From positions 1,261,501-1,325,500 of the forward strand of contig JBAJFG010000029.1 in the NCBI GenBank assembly GCA_037903475.1: a DNA stretch of 64,000 bases, written 5' to 3'. Below the pieces are notes generated by a model, which was given only the letters and a program-made list of their open reading frames with translations, had not been told where the DNA came from and searched no databases. Within the stretch, counting starts at the first letter, position 1, and the number at the start of each line of letters is the position of its first letter. The DNA comes from Ancylostoma caninum (taxonomy: Eukaryota; Nematoda; Chromadorea; Rhabditida; Ancylostomatidae). Shown here in pieces: positions 48,201-59,466 of this stretch. A program made the translations under genes and the position numbers.

Positions 48201-49037
48201 ATCTTTTACACCCACTTGAAACACCGAAAAAAAGAGACTTGTGTTAGAAAATTAAAAGAAGGTCAAAATTTACTAAATTCGTCAATCATTTCTTTGAAAC
48301 TGCGGCAAGTCTAACGAACGAATCTGTTATGATAGTTAGCCCTAATGACACCGTGATCTGAGGTTATTCCTAAAGAACTGCCACTAGATTAGGTTGATTA
48401 CGGTTTTAACTGATCAAACCTAACCATAAACTCCAAGACGATATTGAATCGTGACAACGATGACGTCTTGAGCCGCATAAATATCGGCAAATCCTTGATA
48501 TCCATAAAACGGCGCTGAACCGGCTTCATAACCGCCACCATGCACCCAGAACAGGATGGGAAAACCAGTCTGCGGAGCCTGAATGCGGGAAAATTTCTCA
48601 ACTTCAGAGACTCAACTAATACCCCAGGAAAAAAATTGAGGCACCTCCTTCTTGGGTCTTATAATATTGAGAGTAAGACAATCCTCGCTTGTTTGTTCGG
48701 TTGGAGGAGTGAACTCCCGTAGAAGTTGGATGCATGACGCACCAAATTTTGTGCCATCGCGAAGGCCTTTCCATGGCTTTGGTGGTATAGGTTTCTGAAG
48801 AGACATCCAGCTATCATTTATTTCATTCGGAAAATTCCAAAAAGAGGCGATAAAGTCCACCTCAAATCTGAGATCTCCTATGGGTGGGGAGACATATGGC
48901 ACGTTCAGAAACACCTCAGCGAACTCTCCTTTCTTGGTTTCATGGTCGAATCCTAGGATTTTTCCTGGTGTCAACTCGAGGACCTGAGCTGACGACACAA
49001 CTAATATGTACGAAACCAGAACCAAGAAGAGTACCAT
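43950..49037 (-). CDS. Type-B carboxylesterase E2
   Basis: Secretory-pathway alpha/beta-hydrolase expected to cleave carboxylic esters. Fourteen exons: 49037-48861, 48794-48645, 48578-48425, 47852-47782, 47699-47585, 47520-47426, 47297-47217, about 47176-47014, 45991-45897, 45826-45704, 45630-45489, 44837-44708, 44656-44550, 44050-43950. They give about 567 residues. Signal peptide MVLFLVLVSYILVVSSAQ; oxyanion hole WVHGGGYE; nucleophile Ser about 206 in GHSAG; Glu about 331 in TNKEAA; His about 459 in PHGCE. Spacing matches cholinesterase-like enzymes. The C-terminus is KQEL, resembling ER-retention tails of mammalian carboxylesterases. Only 40 bases separate exons 7 and 8, with GTGAGC at the donor but no usable AG in phase, so this junction is uncertain. 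Introns hold a CA repeat and a CAACTTG-rich block. Confidence 0.87.
45201..45296. repeat. (CA)48 microsatellite
   Basis: Uninterrupted CA dinucleotides over 96 bases within an intron of E2 (between exons 11 and 12). Confidence 0.98.
46110..46900. repeat. CAACTTG-rich intronic block
   Basis: The word CAACTTG/CAACTTA recurs at least seven times at irregular 25-120 base spacing, in the intron between exons 8 and 9 of E2. This is an unknown repeat or insertion; E3's matching intron is much shorter. Two minus-strand open frames inside have no known motif. Confidence 0.45.
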
Positions 49038-49125
49038 TCTGAAACATTGATTATGAGAGGCTGAAAAGGAATAGCTGCTGGTCCACTTATAAAGCCTTAA
49101 TCAAGTTCTCGGTCAACTCTACATG

Positions 49126-49352
49126 AGCGTAATTTATACTAGATGCATGCGTCAGACGAGCGTCAAATATACTCATAAGAGGTTTCTCATAAAGACTGGT
49201 CAATGCGGAAAGCATATCCCGATTGAAAATACCTCGCTGTCGCCGCTAATAGCTGTGAAGCCACAAATGCGTGCGTCTGACTTGTGTTTGAGATACGTCA
49301 CCGCTGCGACTGATCTTACTGTTCATCAACGAATCATCCTTTAGACGCATAC
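49126..49352. mobile_element. MITE upstream of E2
   Basis: Left end GCGTAATTTATACTAGATGC matches the element at 11502-11752. The inner GACTGGTCAA, GCGTGCGTCT and final TTTAGACGCAT also match. It lies about 90 bases upstream of the E2 start codon. A TTATAA word remains between it and the gene. Confidence 0.65.
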
Positions 49353-49481
49353 AATTCTAACGCATAGATCTACCACAAATATCTTTGTACAGAATTATCC
49401 TACGAAGTGATTCAAGGCACAAGAAACAAGCAAAAAAAAGGATGCAGCAGCAAGTATCCACCATCGAAGGCGAGAAATCAA

Positions 49482-49610
49482 GCAGTGAGCGACCATCGTA
49501 AGGCCCACGTGCATGCACCAACGACAATGTCGAGCAATCGAGAGCCAATGCGAAACAAGATCCATAAAATAAAAAAATTCCAGAAGTCGAAGAAGTCTAA
49601 GTCTATCCAT
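49482..49610 (-). pseudogene. Broken homologue of small hydrophobic peptide
   Basis: Starts MDRLRLLRLLEF and, after a frame change, reads FRIGSRLLDIVVGACTWALRW, parallel to the peptide at 21873-22088. It is placed upstream of E2 as the other is upstream of E1. Confidence 0.3.
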
Positions 49611-49699
49611 GACGGTAAAAGTAATCTTTTCCACGTAGGAAAGCACAAAAATTGTGCCGTTATCTAAAAGAAGGAAGTAGCTGAGCAAGAATCCATGGG

Positions 49700-50640
49700 C
49701 TGAGGCTAATTATAGAGTTGTAAATTCGGAATCCTTTTTCAGACAATATTAATAAGGAGAATAGTGAAGCAGAAGCAAATATCTGTGGAAAACTCCATTG
49801 GTCTTATATGCGTGTCACTATGGGTTCGGACTATTAATACAGGAAACGGAAGGATTGGACGAGAATGAGAATAATGATGTCAGTGATGTGGATGCGCATA
49901 CAATCTATGCTCTCTCTGTACATTTAATTCCATCCCTGTCATGCTGCCTCAAAAGCGGTCCTATCATACATGTAGTTAGAGGTGTCGCGCTTGGAAAAAT
50001 CATTACTGTTGTGACTGGTTGCTTTAGCTGCTGAGCTGCCCCCCCCCCCATCTCCACCCAACCACCTGCCACCCCTCACCAGCTACTTTCTGAGGGAGGT
50101 TGGCCCTTTCCGTTTTTTCGGTTGTACCCAATTCGTAGTGATTCACCACGATCGTGCGTCAGCTTTCTAACCACTAGACGACTATGGGGGCCCACAAAAA
50201 ACCAACTAATACATCAATTTGTGTACGCGCCTGAAACGCACCTATACAATCATGCATACAACTGTAAATTATCCATACAATCATCCACAAAATTGGATGA
50301 AAAGTTCACTTCTTGAGGCAGTTGGGGATGGTGAGGTGGAGGGGGTTGGTGGGTGTGGGGACTCTGGGATAATGACATGACATTTTACCCCGCCACGACG
50401 GCGCTAGCATTTTCGAATTTATATTACCTGTGCAACGCTCATTCTACACATCTAAGATCAACAGAAGGTACAGTGAAAACTAACAGGAGGGAACAACTTG
50501 ATATTTCCAAAAAACAAGACACAGAAATGAGTATGTTCGCAGTCAGTTGTGCAACTAGTAATACATACATGCTGCGTTTTGTAATCTCATTAGGACTCAC
50601 TGATAATTTGAAGGAACGCCTACCAAAAGGAAATTGAAAA
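49700..50640. other. No gene recognised
   Basis: Part of the intergenic segment shared with the E1 flank. Includes a C-run at 50039-50049 and GGTGG-rich sequence at 50325-50360. Confidence 0.4.
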
Positions 50641-50647
50641 CTTATCG

Positions 50648-51160
50648 TTACATCGATATTGTTGCGCTGTCGACATTGGGAGGACACTCCATGACGTGTT
50701 CGCCTGAGCGAATAACGCAAATAATAGTTTTTCGACAAGAAACGAAAACAATCAGGTAAATATGGTGCGCCGGCAGTAGAAAACTTGTTCTAAAGGAGAA
50801 AAATGTTCGAATTAGAAGATACTTGATGAGCAAAAGACGTCGACCCTCGCTAAAACTTCTGTTCTTCATATGCAAAGGCCAACATCGCGGTACAGGCAAT
50901 CGTACCAGAGCGTTCTTCGCTAGGACTCAACTCTGGCTGACTTGACTGTAAACATTGCGCTGATTTTGTCCACTATCAGCTGACCTCGTAGATAACGTGT
51001 TCTTTTCCCAAGGAACGTATAAAAGCTGTTTAAAATTTCTGTAAGGATACTGTTTGGTGCAAGGGTTACGATGCCAGCATGAGTGATGGCAACAATCATT
51101 CCATTAACGATGAATACATACCACAACCACCAATATGCAGATGTAAGATAGGGATGATTA
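50648..51160 (-). pseudogene. Membrane-protein-like fragment
   Basis: The best block reads SAYWWLWYVFIVNGMIVAIT, then SFYTFLGKRTRYLRG and QLIVDKISAMFTV before a stop. A second block (FRTSFLLPAHHIYLIVFV) follows in another phase. A diverged version lies at 24057-24451. It could be a serpentine receptor exon, but identity is not established. Confidence 0.3.
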
Positions 51161-54100
51161 AACTCGTTATAATAGGAAGAAAATGGAAAGGGAAAAAGTA
51201 AAGGGTTTATGTGAACTAACTAACTAATAACTTCTGTGGTTGGTTGTTGCACTATTACTGCTCTTGACCTCTGTCTTGAGCGATGGTTTTTTTACCCCGC
51301 TTTTGACTATACCATAAAAAATAAAGACTCTTCAACCGTCCCTAGAACTCTTCTGTAAAGCTTCTATTCTCACTTCCATCCCCAAAATTGTATAGTTAAT
51401 TTCCTAATGCAAGATCCTCGTACTTGATTGAATTACTTCGAATGAAAGTGAATCATGAAGATTTGGCGTATTTGCTATCTATCATGAATGGAGGATGTCA
51501 GCCGTAATCAGACAACTATCTGATTTAATTGACTTGCCCATCTAATGCGTTGTTCTCAGCTCTCAGGAATTCCACATGTAAACATATCTTTTTTCAAACA
51601 GTTTCTCCGCCTATTATGGCTTGCACACCATGAGTGTATCAATATCTAAATAAATAAAATATCTATAGAAAGGACCCTTCAGCATTTTTGTTGTCATGCC
51701 TGTGTGTTAACTCGCATGATCGTTTACATCTTTATTGATGTACTGCCTTACTTTGTCGAATTATGTTCAGAAGCTTCTACATAATGCTCTCTTTAATATT
51801 ATTTTATGGGTAGAAGACAAGCCATTGTCTTTTCTTCTCTACTCGATTTTAAATTTGTTAATAGCATATGTGAAAGATTCCTCTTTTTAATATAAGGGCA
51901 AAAATCAAGAAAGAAGTACAGAATTGTTTAAATCAGAAATGAAAATTGTGTGGGAAAATTATAACTGATGAATTTAAAAAATTATAACTTAAAATTATAA
52001 CTAACTTGCAACAATTATCCAGTTGTGTAACACCTTCTGGAGTGTATACTAAAATTCAGAGATTATTCTGTCAAACCAAATGAAATTGTTGTGACAGATG
52101 AGAGCGAGCAACTGTGATATATGTTGACCCGTCAACTGGGCCGGTCAGTGATTCGATCTCTGATCGCTCGCCCCACTCTATCGAGGAAACTGTTGCTACA
52201 GCTGTGCAATGTATCCAGTCATCCGTTTGTTTTCAGAAAATTGTCTATATTGAGAACAGTCTGTAAGGTGATGAGTAACGACTAAGTGTTTAACAAAGGT
52301 TCTCAATTGATTGATCATGTATTTGAGTTGTACTGAGTTTTTGGCGTCCCGCAGTTCGCAGTGGACGTGACCAAAGAAGTGGCAGGATTTCACGGCTATT
52401 AAGGCACTGCCGTGGATGAGATCGGGAGGCCAGATAGTTCAAGGATGGATCACTGGATGCGCCATTCCTGTGATTTCTTTCATAGCAACCCATTCCCCAT
52501 CAGTTCTATACATCATTTGATTGTGTGTGTTTTTTTTAATCCGCAACATTCTTTTGCTTTACAAATTTGTCTCTAATAAAGTTTGCGCTTTATACGTGCA
52601 TATTTGTGTTCGTTAGTGTTCGTAAACTATGTATGTATTTCTCCTCTCGTTGCTTCTAGAAGGAACGGTCGGAACTCAAACCAGTCAGACTTCCTGGGCC
52701 CGCATCCAGAATACTTTGCCCGGTTCGATGACCGTGCTCAAAGGGCTTAGTTGGAGTGATCTAGATATTCTGTCATGCAATAACCACTCATATGCGAGTA
52801 GGTGTTTCCATCCTTTCAACTCTAAGGTATCATAATCCGCTTGATAACAGTTAGGTAAGAACACATGGTCTGTTGCATCAAAAATCTGTGTTAATTTTCG
52901 CCAGTGCACACTTGCTCTTTCAATGAGTGAATACATGTAGATGGATTACTTACATTGGATAACAGTGTGGATAAACACCAGCAGGGATCGGGACGTGTAT
53001 GTACCTGCTGCGTTTTCTCTCCCAAAAATTATACCATGTAGGTACGGATATCCCACAAAATCTCCTCTAGTTTCCCTAAAAGGGGTTATTCGATGTGCTG
53101 AACTTGTTCAGCGGCTATGGGAAGCGGCCACATTTGGCCGCCTCTCAAAAGAGGGCCAAATGTGGCCAGAATCTTCAAAAAAATGTTCGGCTGTAAATTT
53201 GCATAGAGGGGAGGGGGTATTTCAAGTGCTGAACACTAAAATCACAGCCATCCCATGCAATAACCCCATTTTAGTGGGATCACGGAAAATTACACTAGAC
53301 ATGCTATCTCGCAGAACTTTCTGAAACTGTGCTGAAGGGGTTATTTGAGATGCGGAACACGAATCAGAAACCAGTTGGTCAAATCTGGCCGCCCGAAGGC
53401 TCGGCCGGAATTCGGTCCAGGATTGCAAATCACGGACGTAAAAAGAGTGAAGCTCATTGTGTGGAAACAGTGACACGTGAAAGTTAGAGCAACTAAGTTA
53501 CTAGGCTTGAAGATGAAAACAACTTAATGTGAATGTCCCTCCTTTCTTTCGAGCTTGTTGTGAACGAACCACAGCCTTTTTGTAGATCTAGGGAGCACTT
53601 CTTAAGCATTTTTGCTTGTAAACCAACTCTATGCTTATTTGGTACACCTTCATTTCGTATGGTCTAGTTGTCCATGCCAGGAGACTCAGACAGATAATAT
53701 AAGTAATAAAAAATTGATTAACTATTAATTAATTAGTCATTGGAATTAGCAAAAACTGATGGGAGATTTTCACGAATTTTATAAAGTGATTCCGAAAATT
53801 CGTCATCCGTTCTCGGGAGGGGGAGGGGTGCGTACCATATTCAGCGATGCGACGAGCCTTCATCTCATATATCAGTGAAACACTGAATAACGAATCAAGG
53901 AGAAAGGGGGAATTTAGAAAAATCGCTGCTTTCCTTTAGTCGCAACACTTCGTCTATTTGCGTTTCAAAAGTGTTTTCGCACATTCATACGTTTTCCACA
54001 CATCTTTATTAATCATTATTAATTAATGTCCACGCGCAGATCAGTGCCACGCTGATCAGCTTGCTCCACATCTATCTAGGAAATTTCAAATGAAACGTCC

Positions 54101-54849
54101 AGTGCAAAAAACCCAATCTGGTCTCCCTCAGCTGATTTACTAATTTCAACTGCTAACCATCTGCGTGTCCATTGAGTACTCATAGTCTCAAGACTACAAA
54201 CTACAAGGAACAGCGCCATTTTCGCCTTGGTCTCGAGTCAGCTGGACGAATGACAAGCAAGTTTCTGGAAACCTGAGAAAGAAAACGATCATAACACGAT
54301 TCTCGGGTGTTCAGAAATGACTTTTCATGATCGGCTAAAGCAAATGAGCTGTTCAATTTGTAAACAAAACCCACAGAATCCTATATATCCATAGAAGAAG
54401 GAGCTACAAGAGAGTCACTGACCGCTCAACTCCTTGTCAGTTGTGTGGGGATCTCCTTACCAAAGTAAAACATCCCACATTGAAAAATGGAACGCTCTCA
54501 TTGCCCCATAAAGGCTGAATTTAAAGATTCAGTAGCAACTCGGAGTGCATACATAAATTTATGTGAGACATACAATACATTGTACATAGAAAATGAGACA
54601 GGCACAATTGAACAAAATTTGGTGAATAGCTAAGAGTAGTCCAACAAAAATTCTGTACGTTACGAGCTCATATTCTCCGTGAACTTATTACTATCGATAA
54701 TTTTTCTGATAAAAATTAACAAACAGATGTGTGGTTGTAGTGATCTTACTGAAAAACAACATAACCCAGTACTGTAGAAATAAAACCTTACTCAAGACCT
54801 AAATCTGCTAAAACTATTGGCACTCAATGCGTTCAAAGGAGGATGATCC
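51161..54849. other. No gene recognised
   Basis: Intergenic DNA between E2 and E3, partly homologous to 24.9-25.9 kb. Contains a 14-bp perfect hairpin at 53126-53167. Copies of a dispersed sequence with GTGCTGAACAC lie near 53090 and 53230, also seen at about 1455 and 16330. Confidence 0.4.
53126..53167. other. Perfect 14-bp hairpin
   Basis: GGCCACATTTGGCC at 53126-53139 and GGCCAAATGTGGCC at 53154-53167 with a 14-base loop. Confidence 0.6.
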
Positions 54850-57800
54850 TCAAAGCTCCTGCTTGATTTCTTTGCCAGATTTCTGTGCTGGTAACAGCTG
54901 CATCATATTGAATCCATATCTCAAAGTATTGCGCCAGAACGAAGTGGTCTCTGAAAAAGACAGTCCATTTTCTTCCTCATCATCATTGGTAGTAACCTCT
55001 AGGGCAAGAGGTTTCATCTTAATGGAAATTTATTTGCAAGAGCAGCTAGTTCAGAAGAGGCCTAAGAATCAATATCTGATCCGTCAATGGACATGAAATT
55101 TTTCCAAGGCCAACCATGTTAGAAGTTAGTTGTAGAAATCAGTGTTTTCGTCTGATTTACGCTCAAGTGATAAAATATACAGGACCTAGAAGGTCAAACA
55201 TCCCAAAAGAAAGGAATAGCCAACAGAGTGCTCTTGGTATTCTGAAATGAACGACTGCTCATCACAAACAGAGGTTAAAACTGAAGACAAGAAGCTGGTT
55301 TATATATTTTTCTTCATTCTCTCGTTAGAGGCAGTGTCTCACCTCAGGGTCGATTTTTTTAAGTTTTGACATCGGAAGAATCCCAGGCGATGCTAGTGGT
55401 TAAAAAACGAAGAAAGACACAGGAAAGGACCAAATAATTCCTGGACGTACCGTTGTAAAATCCTTGCCTCATTTTTGGATTAGGGGTGATGCGCAGGAAA
55501 CGAAGGTCTGTGCCCGCACCAACGTCTAGCCATTCTTCATGATTATTAGATGTACCTCTGAATCCTATATCTCTGCAATGACAGAGAATCAGCATTATCA
55601 AGACCTACCCAGTTTTGACGAATTCAATAAATGACTGTCGAAAGACGTCTGCAACCACCTGTTCTTCTTCGTTAAAATCAAACTTATTCAGCAAGTTCAC
55701 GTCCTTTGTGTACTGGAATTCGCATCCATGAGGAGCGCCTGGAATTTACTATACCATCTTGGAAAGTTCATCAGGTTTATCAGTTGTTTCGATCTTCATT
55801 TTTCGCAAGCGCTTCGAAACTCTCGCTCGTTTGGTAGGATCCTGAATAGCTACACTATTTCAAAAGAAAAACAGTGATAACTCTCTTTTGTGTACAGTTC
55901 TTTGAGAAAGTAACTGGCACTGGGAGCAGATGGCTTAATTACACCTTGTCACCGATCTGACAAACAGTGACACTTCCACCTCCAAATAGGTCAACCTAAA
56001 ATAGCTACCCTTCCCTCATGAGCTTTTTGTAGGCAAAGTACAACATCTTGAAATTAACGCATTTCTTCCTGATGTACTATACATATTTTTGCTTGAAAAA
56101 CACCTCTGAGCTTCTTCGGAACATGTCTGAACATGGGATTATTCCATAATGCCTCATTGTAGTGATCAAGGACGTATGCGTGGATATCCCATCCAGCAGC
56201 CCGACGAGCCACGATGCCATCCGCCGATGGAACAATAAACAGTAAATCACTGAGAAACTGAAAATTTTCACGATTTTGAAAGAAATGTACGTTTTCAGCC
56301 GTTTTTCAGTATTGGTGGTGCAGCTGGAGACGTCTCACCCCTGAATATCGATCAATATAGAACTCGGGCTGTTTTTGTTCATCTCGGTCAACATAATACG
56401 AGACAATGTCACTGAGCAGCTCCTCCAGATGGTTCCCAATGTATACTTTCTGCACGATTTTCTAAAACATACACATTCATACACTGTCAAGGTTCTTAAT
56501 GTATATTTTCTGCACGATTTTCCGAAACATGCACATTCGTACACTGTCGACTTACTGTATGAATTAATTTAATGTATTATGGTGATTACCTTCAACTCGC
56601 TAATTAGTCTGTCTCGATTCCAATTAGAATAATCTGCTGGATCCACAGTAAGTCTTTGAAAGAACGATCCAACTCCCATTATACCTAAAATAGTGTCAGA
56701 TTGCCACAACGAAGTTTGAAATATATATATATATATATATCAGAAACCGAGTTTAGGCTGCACTAAGCAAACTTCAACCATGCCATGTAAGTCTTCACAT
56801 AGTGCTTCGTAGCTGATAAGGCAAATAGATTTGATATCAGCGTTACAAACTATATTTGACGCCATGCATCTCGTTACGAATTACTGGACCCTCAAGTACC
56901 CTTTCCTAGCCAGACCACACTGCCGCATACGCTATCAACGCCTCGAATTTTAGTAGATTCTAACAATACCACTTATTTATGCGACACGACTCAGTTTCAT
57001 CTCTGCTCCAGCGGAGACCAGTCAGAGTCTCACGGAACCCTTCTGAGTGGGGACAACGTGAGACCGTGGCCCAGGGCACTGCTAGTCCAGCTCATATGCC
57101 TGGGATAAGGCGCAGGCCGGTTGCTTTGATAGTGGGTTTGATTGGAAACTTTTGTTATGCGCGTAGATTGTGACACATATGGAGTAGAAATTGTGGGCAG
57201 ACTCGAGACCTTGGCTCAATTGGAACTGGATGTGAGATCTGGATCGAAGTAATACAAGCGAAAACAAAGATTGAGAAGAAGAACTGAACAGTTCTGAAAT
57301 AACGGAGTTCTTAGAAGAAGAAGGTGGTCTGGTGAAGACTTTTCTCAAAGTAGTGAAGAATTCTTGAACATATCCCTGTAAGAGCTTACTGACTGAATAT
57401 TGAAGATTCCTTATTCGTTACGCCAACAATTGTCGCCTTTGGAGGAGCAGTGGTACTCATCTGGTCTGGGTGCTGAACGAATTCCCCGTCGATAACTGCA
57501 CCCCATTTAATGATGTTGATACCATCCGTTGTAGAATCATGGAAAAGAAAAGAAATTAAGGAAATCAAAGGAATCACACTGTATTCTGCCTATTTGGAAA
57601 TGCTCACCACTTTTTCAATGCCTTTGTAGATCTCTTCGACTGTTTTTCCCTTCATACATTCTTTTATATCTGATTGACAGCCTAAGGCCTGAACATTATT
57701 AACATTTATCGGTAAGCTAACTGTAGTTTTGCTACAGCAAAAATTGAACGTATAAACCTTAAATTGTCCAATACAACAGTGCTGCTTTCGCTGCATGAAA

Positions 57801-59466
57801 CTATATCTTTGTGTAATAAAAAAATTTGTAACGATCACTTTTAAATGTTTAGCAAAGGACAATGCAACTGATGAAGGCAAAAAACGGGAGAAAACTTATT
57901 ACCTCTGCGAGTTCTAATGAATTTTTCGCCACACTTGCTCCAATCGCCCAAAATGCCCATGGGGAACCAGACATTTCGATTGAACGAGCAATATAATCTA
58001 AAGGAGATTTCTATTGAATGAAGGCGATTAACTTAATCACATTGCTGTAGATACAACCTCTCAAAAAAAAAAAACAGAGTGCTCAGACAAGTAGTAAGGC
58101 AGCAGATTTCACCAATTTACTTAATTAAGTATGCAACTGCACAGATTCCTGCACTGTACACGAAAATCACGAAATAGCTCTTAAAATAAACGAAAATTGT
58201 ATATCAGGTCCTGCACAACAAAATAACTACTGAATGAAATAAAATAATTCAAAGTAATACAGCACCTCTGGTAACTGGACTCAGGATTAGCTGACCAACG
58301 GCTGCTGAACCTGCACTGTGACCCCAAACCGTGACGCGCCATGGATCTGCACCAATGTTTTCGGCATTTGTGTGTATAAACTAAAGTATTCTATAATTAC
58401 TACAATATTCAAGGAGAATTATTACTGGATTACTCAGCATGCTAGTAATATCCACCTTGAGTGCTTCCGCCATGTCGAAAAGACCCAAGTTTCCTGGGAT
58501 GTGTGAGTCACCAGTAGAGAAGAAACCTGAGATAACCTTTTATATTTGAAAATACCATTTTTTATGGAGAGTCTTGGCTCGTTAAACTCTCGAAATGACG
58601 ACTTGACCGTCCAGTGGGCATTGCATAAGGGTGACGTATGTTCAGATTAATTGAGGAGAGCAGGAGCGCCGTCTAGGCTTCTTCCGGCCATGAAGTGGCA
58701 CCGTGAAATAAAAAGGTTGGAAGGAACTTCAGGCGCGGTACTTTCCTCTGTATTACGACACCAGGAAAAAATTCGGAGCACTTTTTCAGTATTTCACTTT
58801 TGAGATTTAAAATTCTAGGATTCCTTGAGGTGAGTGAATGTGCGATGCTTACCGTAGACTCCGAGACGGTATTGGATTGTGACAACAATGATGTCACTAG
58901 GTATGTAGATATCCGCGAAGCCTTTGTATCCATAAAACAATGCTGAGCCGACTTCATAACCACCGCCATGCACCCAAAAAAGAACAGGAAAACCTGACGG
59001 TGGAGCCTGAATGAGAGGAATTTTCTTAGCAGCAGTTGTTCATGCTCAGCGAAAGAAACCAAGAAAATTACCTTCTTTTTAGGTCTGATGACGTTGAGAG
59101 TAAGACAATCTTCGCTTGGCTGCTCAGGAGGAAAAGCGGCCTCTGGCACTATTGGATGACATGACGCACCGAATTTCGTGCCATCGCGAATATCATCCCA
59201 AGGTACTGGTGGCACAGGTTTCTGAAGGTAATGAATCGTTCTTGATTTTTTCATCCAAACATTTTGTAGTAGAAATTGGAAGTAAAAGGTACCTCAAAGC
59301 GAAGTTCGCCTACAGATGGAGAAGCGTACGGTATATTTAGGAACACCTCGGCGAAATCCCCGTTTTTTGTCCTGTGTTCAAATCCTTGGACTTTTCCTGG
59401 TTTCAGGTGGAGGACTTGTGATGATGCCACTATCACGTACGAAACGACAATCAATAAAGTGATCAT
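54850..59466 (-). CDS. Type-B carboxylesterase E3
   Basis: Paralogue of E2 with the same 14-exon plan: 59466-59293, 59221-59072, 59006-58853, 58526-58456, 58380-58266, 57997-57903, 57688-57608, about 57556-57394, 56684-56590, 56461-56339, 56257-56104, 55738-55609, 55557-55451, 54950-54850. They give about 570 residues. Signal peptide MITLLIVVSYVIVASSQ; WVHGGGYE; GHSAG with Ser about 205; Glu about 330 in TNKESS; PHGCE with His about 462; C-terminal KQEL. Exon lengths equal E2 except small changes in exons 1 and 11 (NNPMFRHV extra). As in E2, the exon 7/8 junction lacks a clear acceptor: 51 bases separate GTG|GTGAGC from the next in-frame block. Exon 10's start lies in a 60-base tandem duplication. 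No frame-breaking change was found in the other exons. Confidence 0.87.
56431..56550. repeat. 60-bp tandem duplication over an exon start
   Basis: Two copies of a 60-base unit marked by TTTCTGCACGATTTTC. The first holds the real exon-10 start with acceptor TTTTAG (minus strand). The second, upstream in the gene, reads TTTCGG at the same place and so lacks the AG. Confidence 0.85.
56719..56740. repeat. (AT)n microsatellite
   Basis: About eleven TA/AT units in the intron before exon 9 of E3. Confidence 0.9.

Noticed and set aside
50648..51160. Firm call as a chemoreceptor gene
   Set aside because: The sequence is hydrophobic and exon-like, but no diagnostic receptor motif and no intact gene structure was seen, so it is kept only as a membrane-protein-like remnant.
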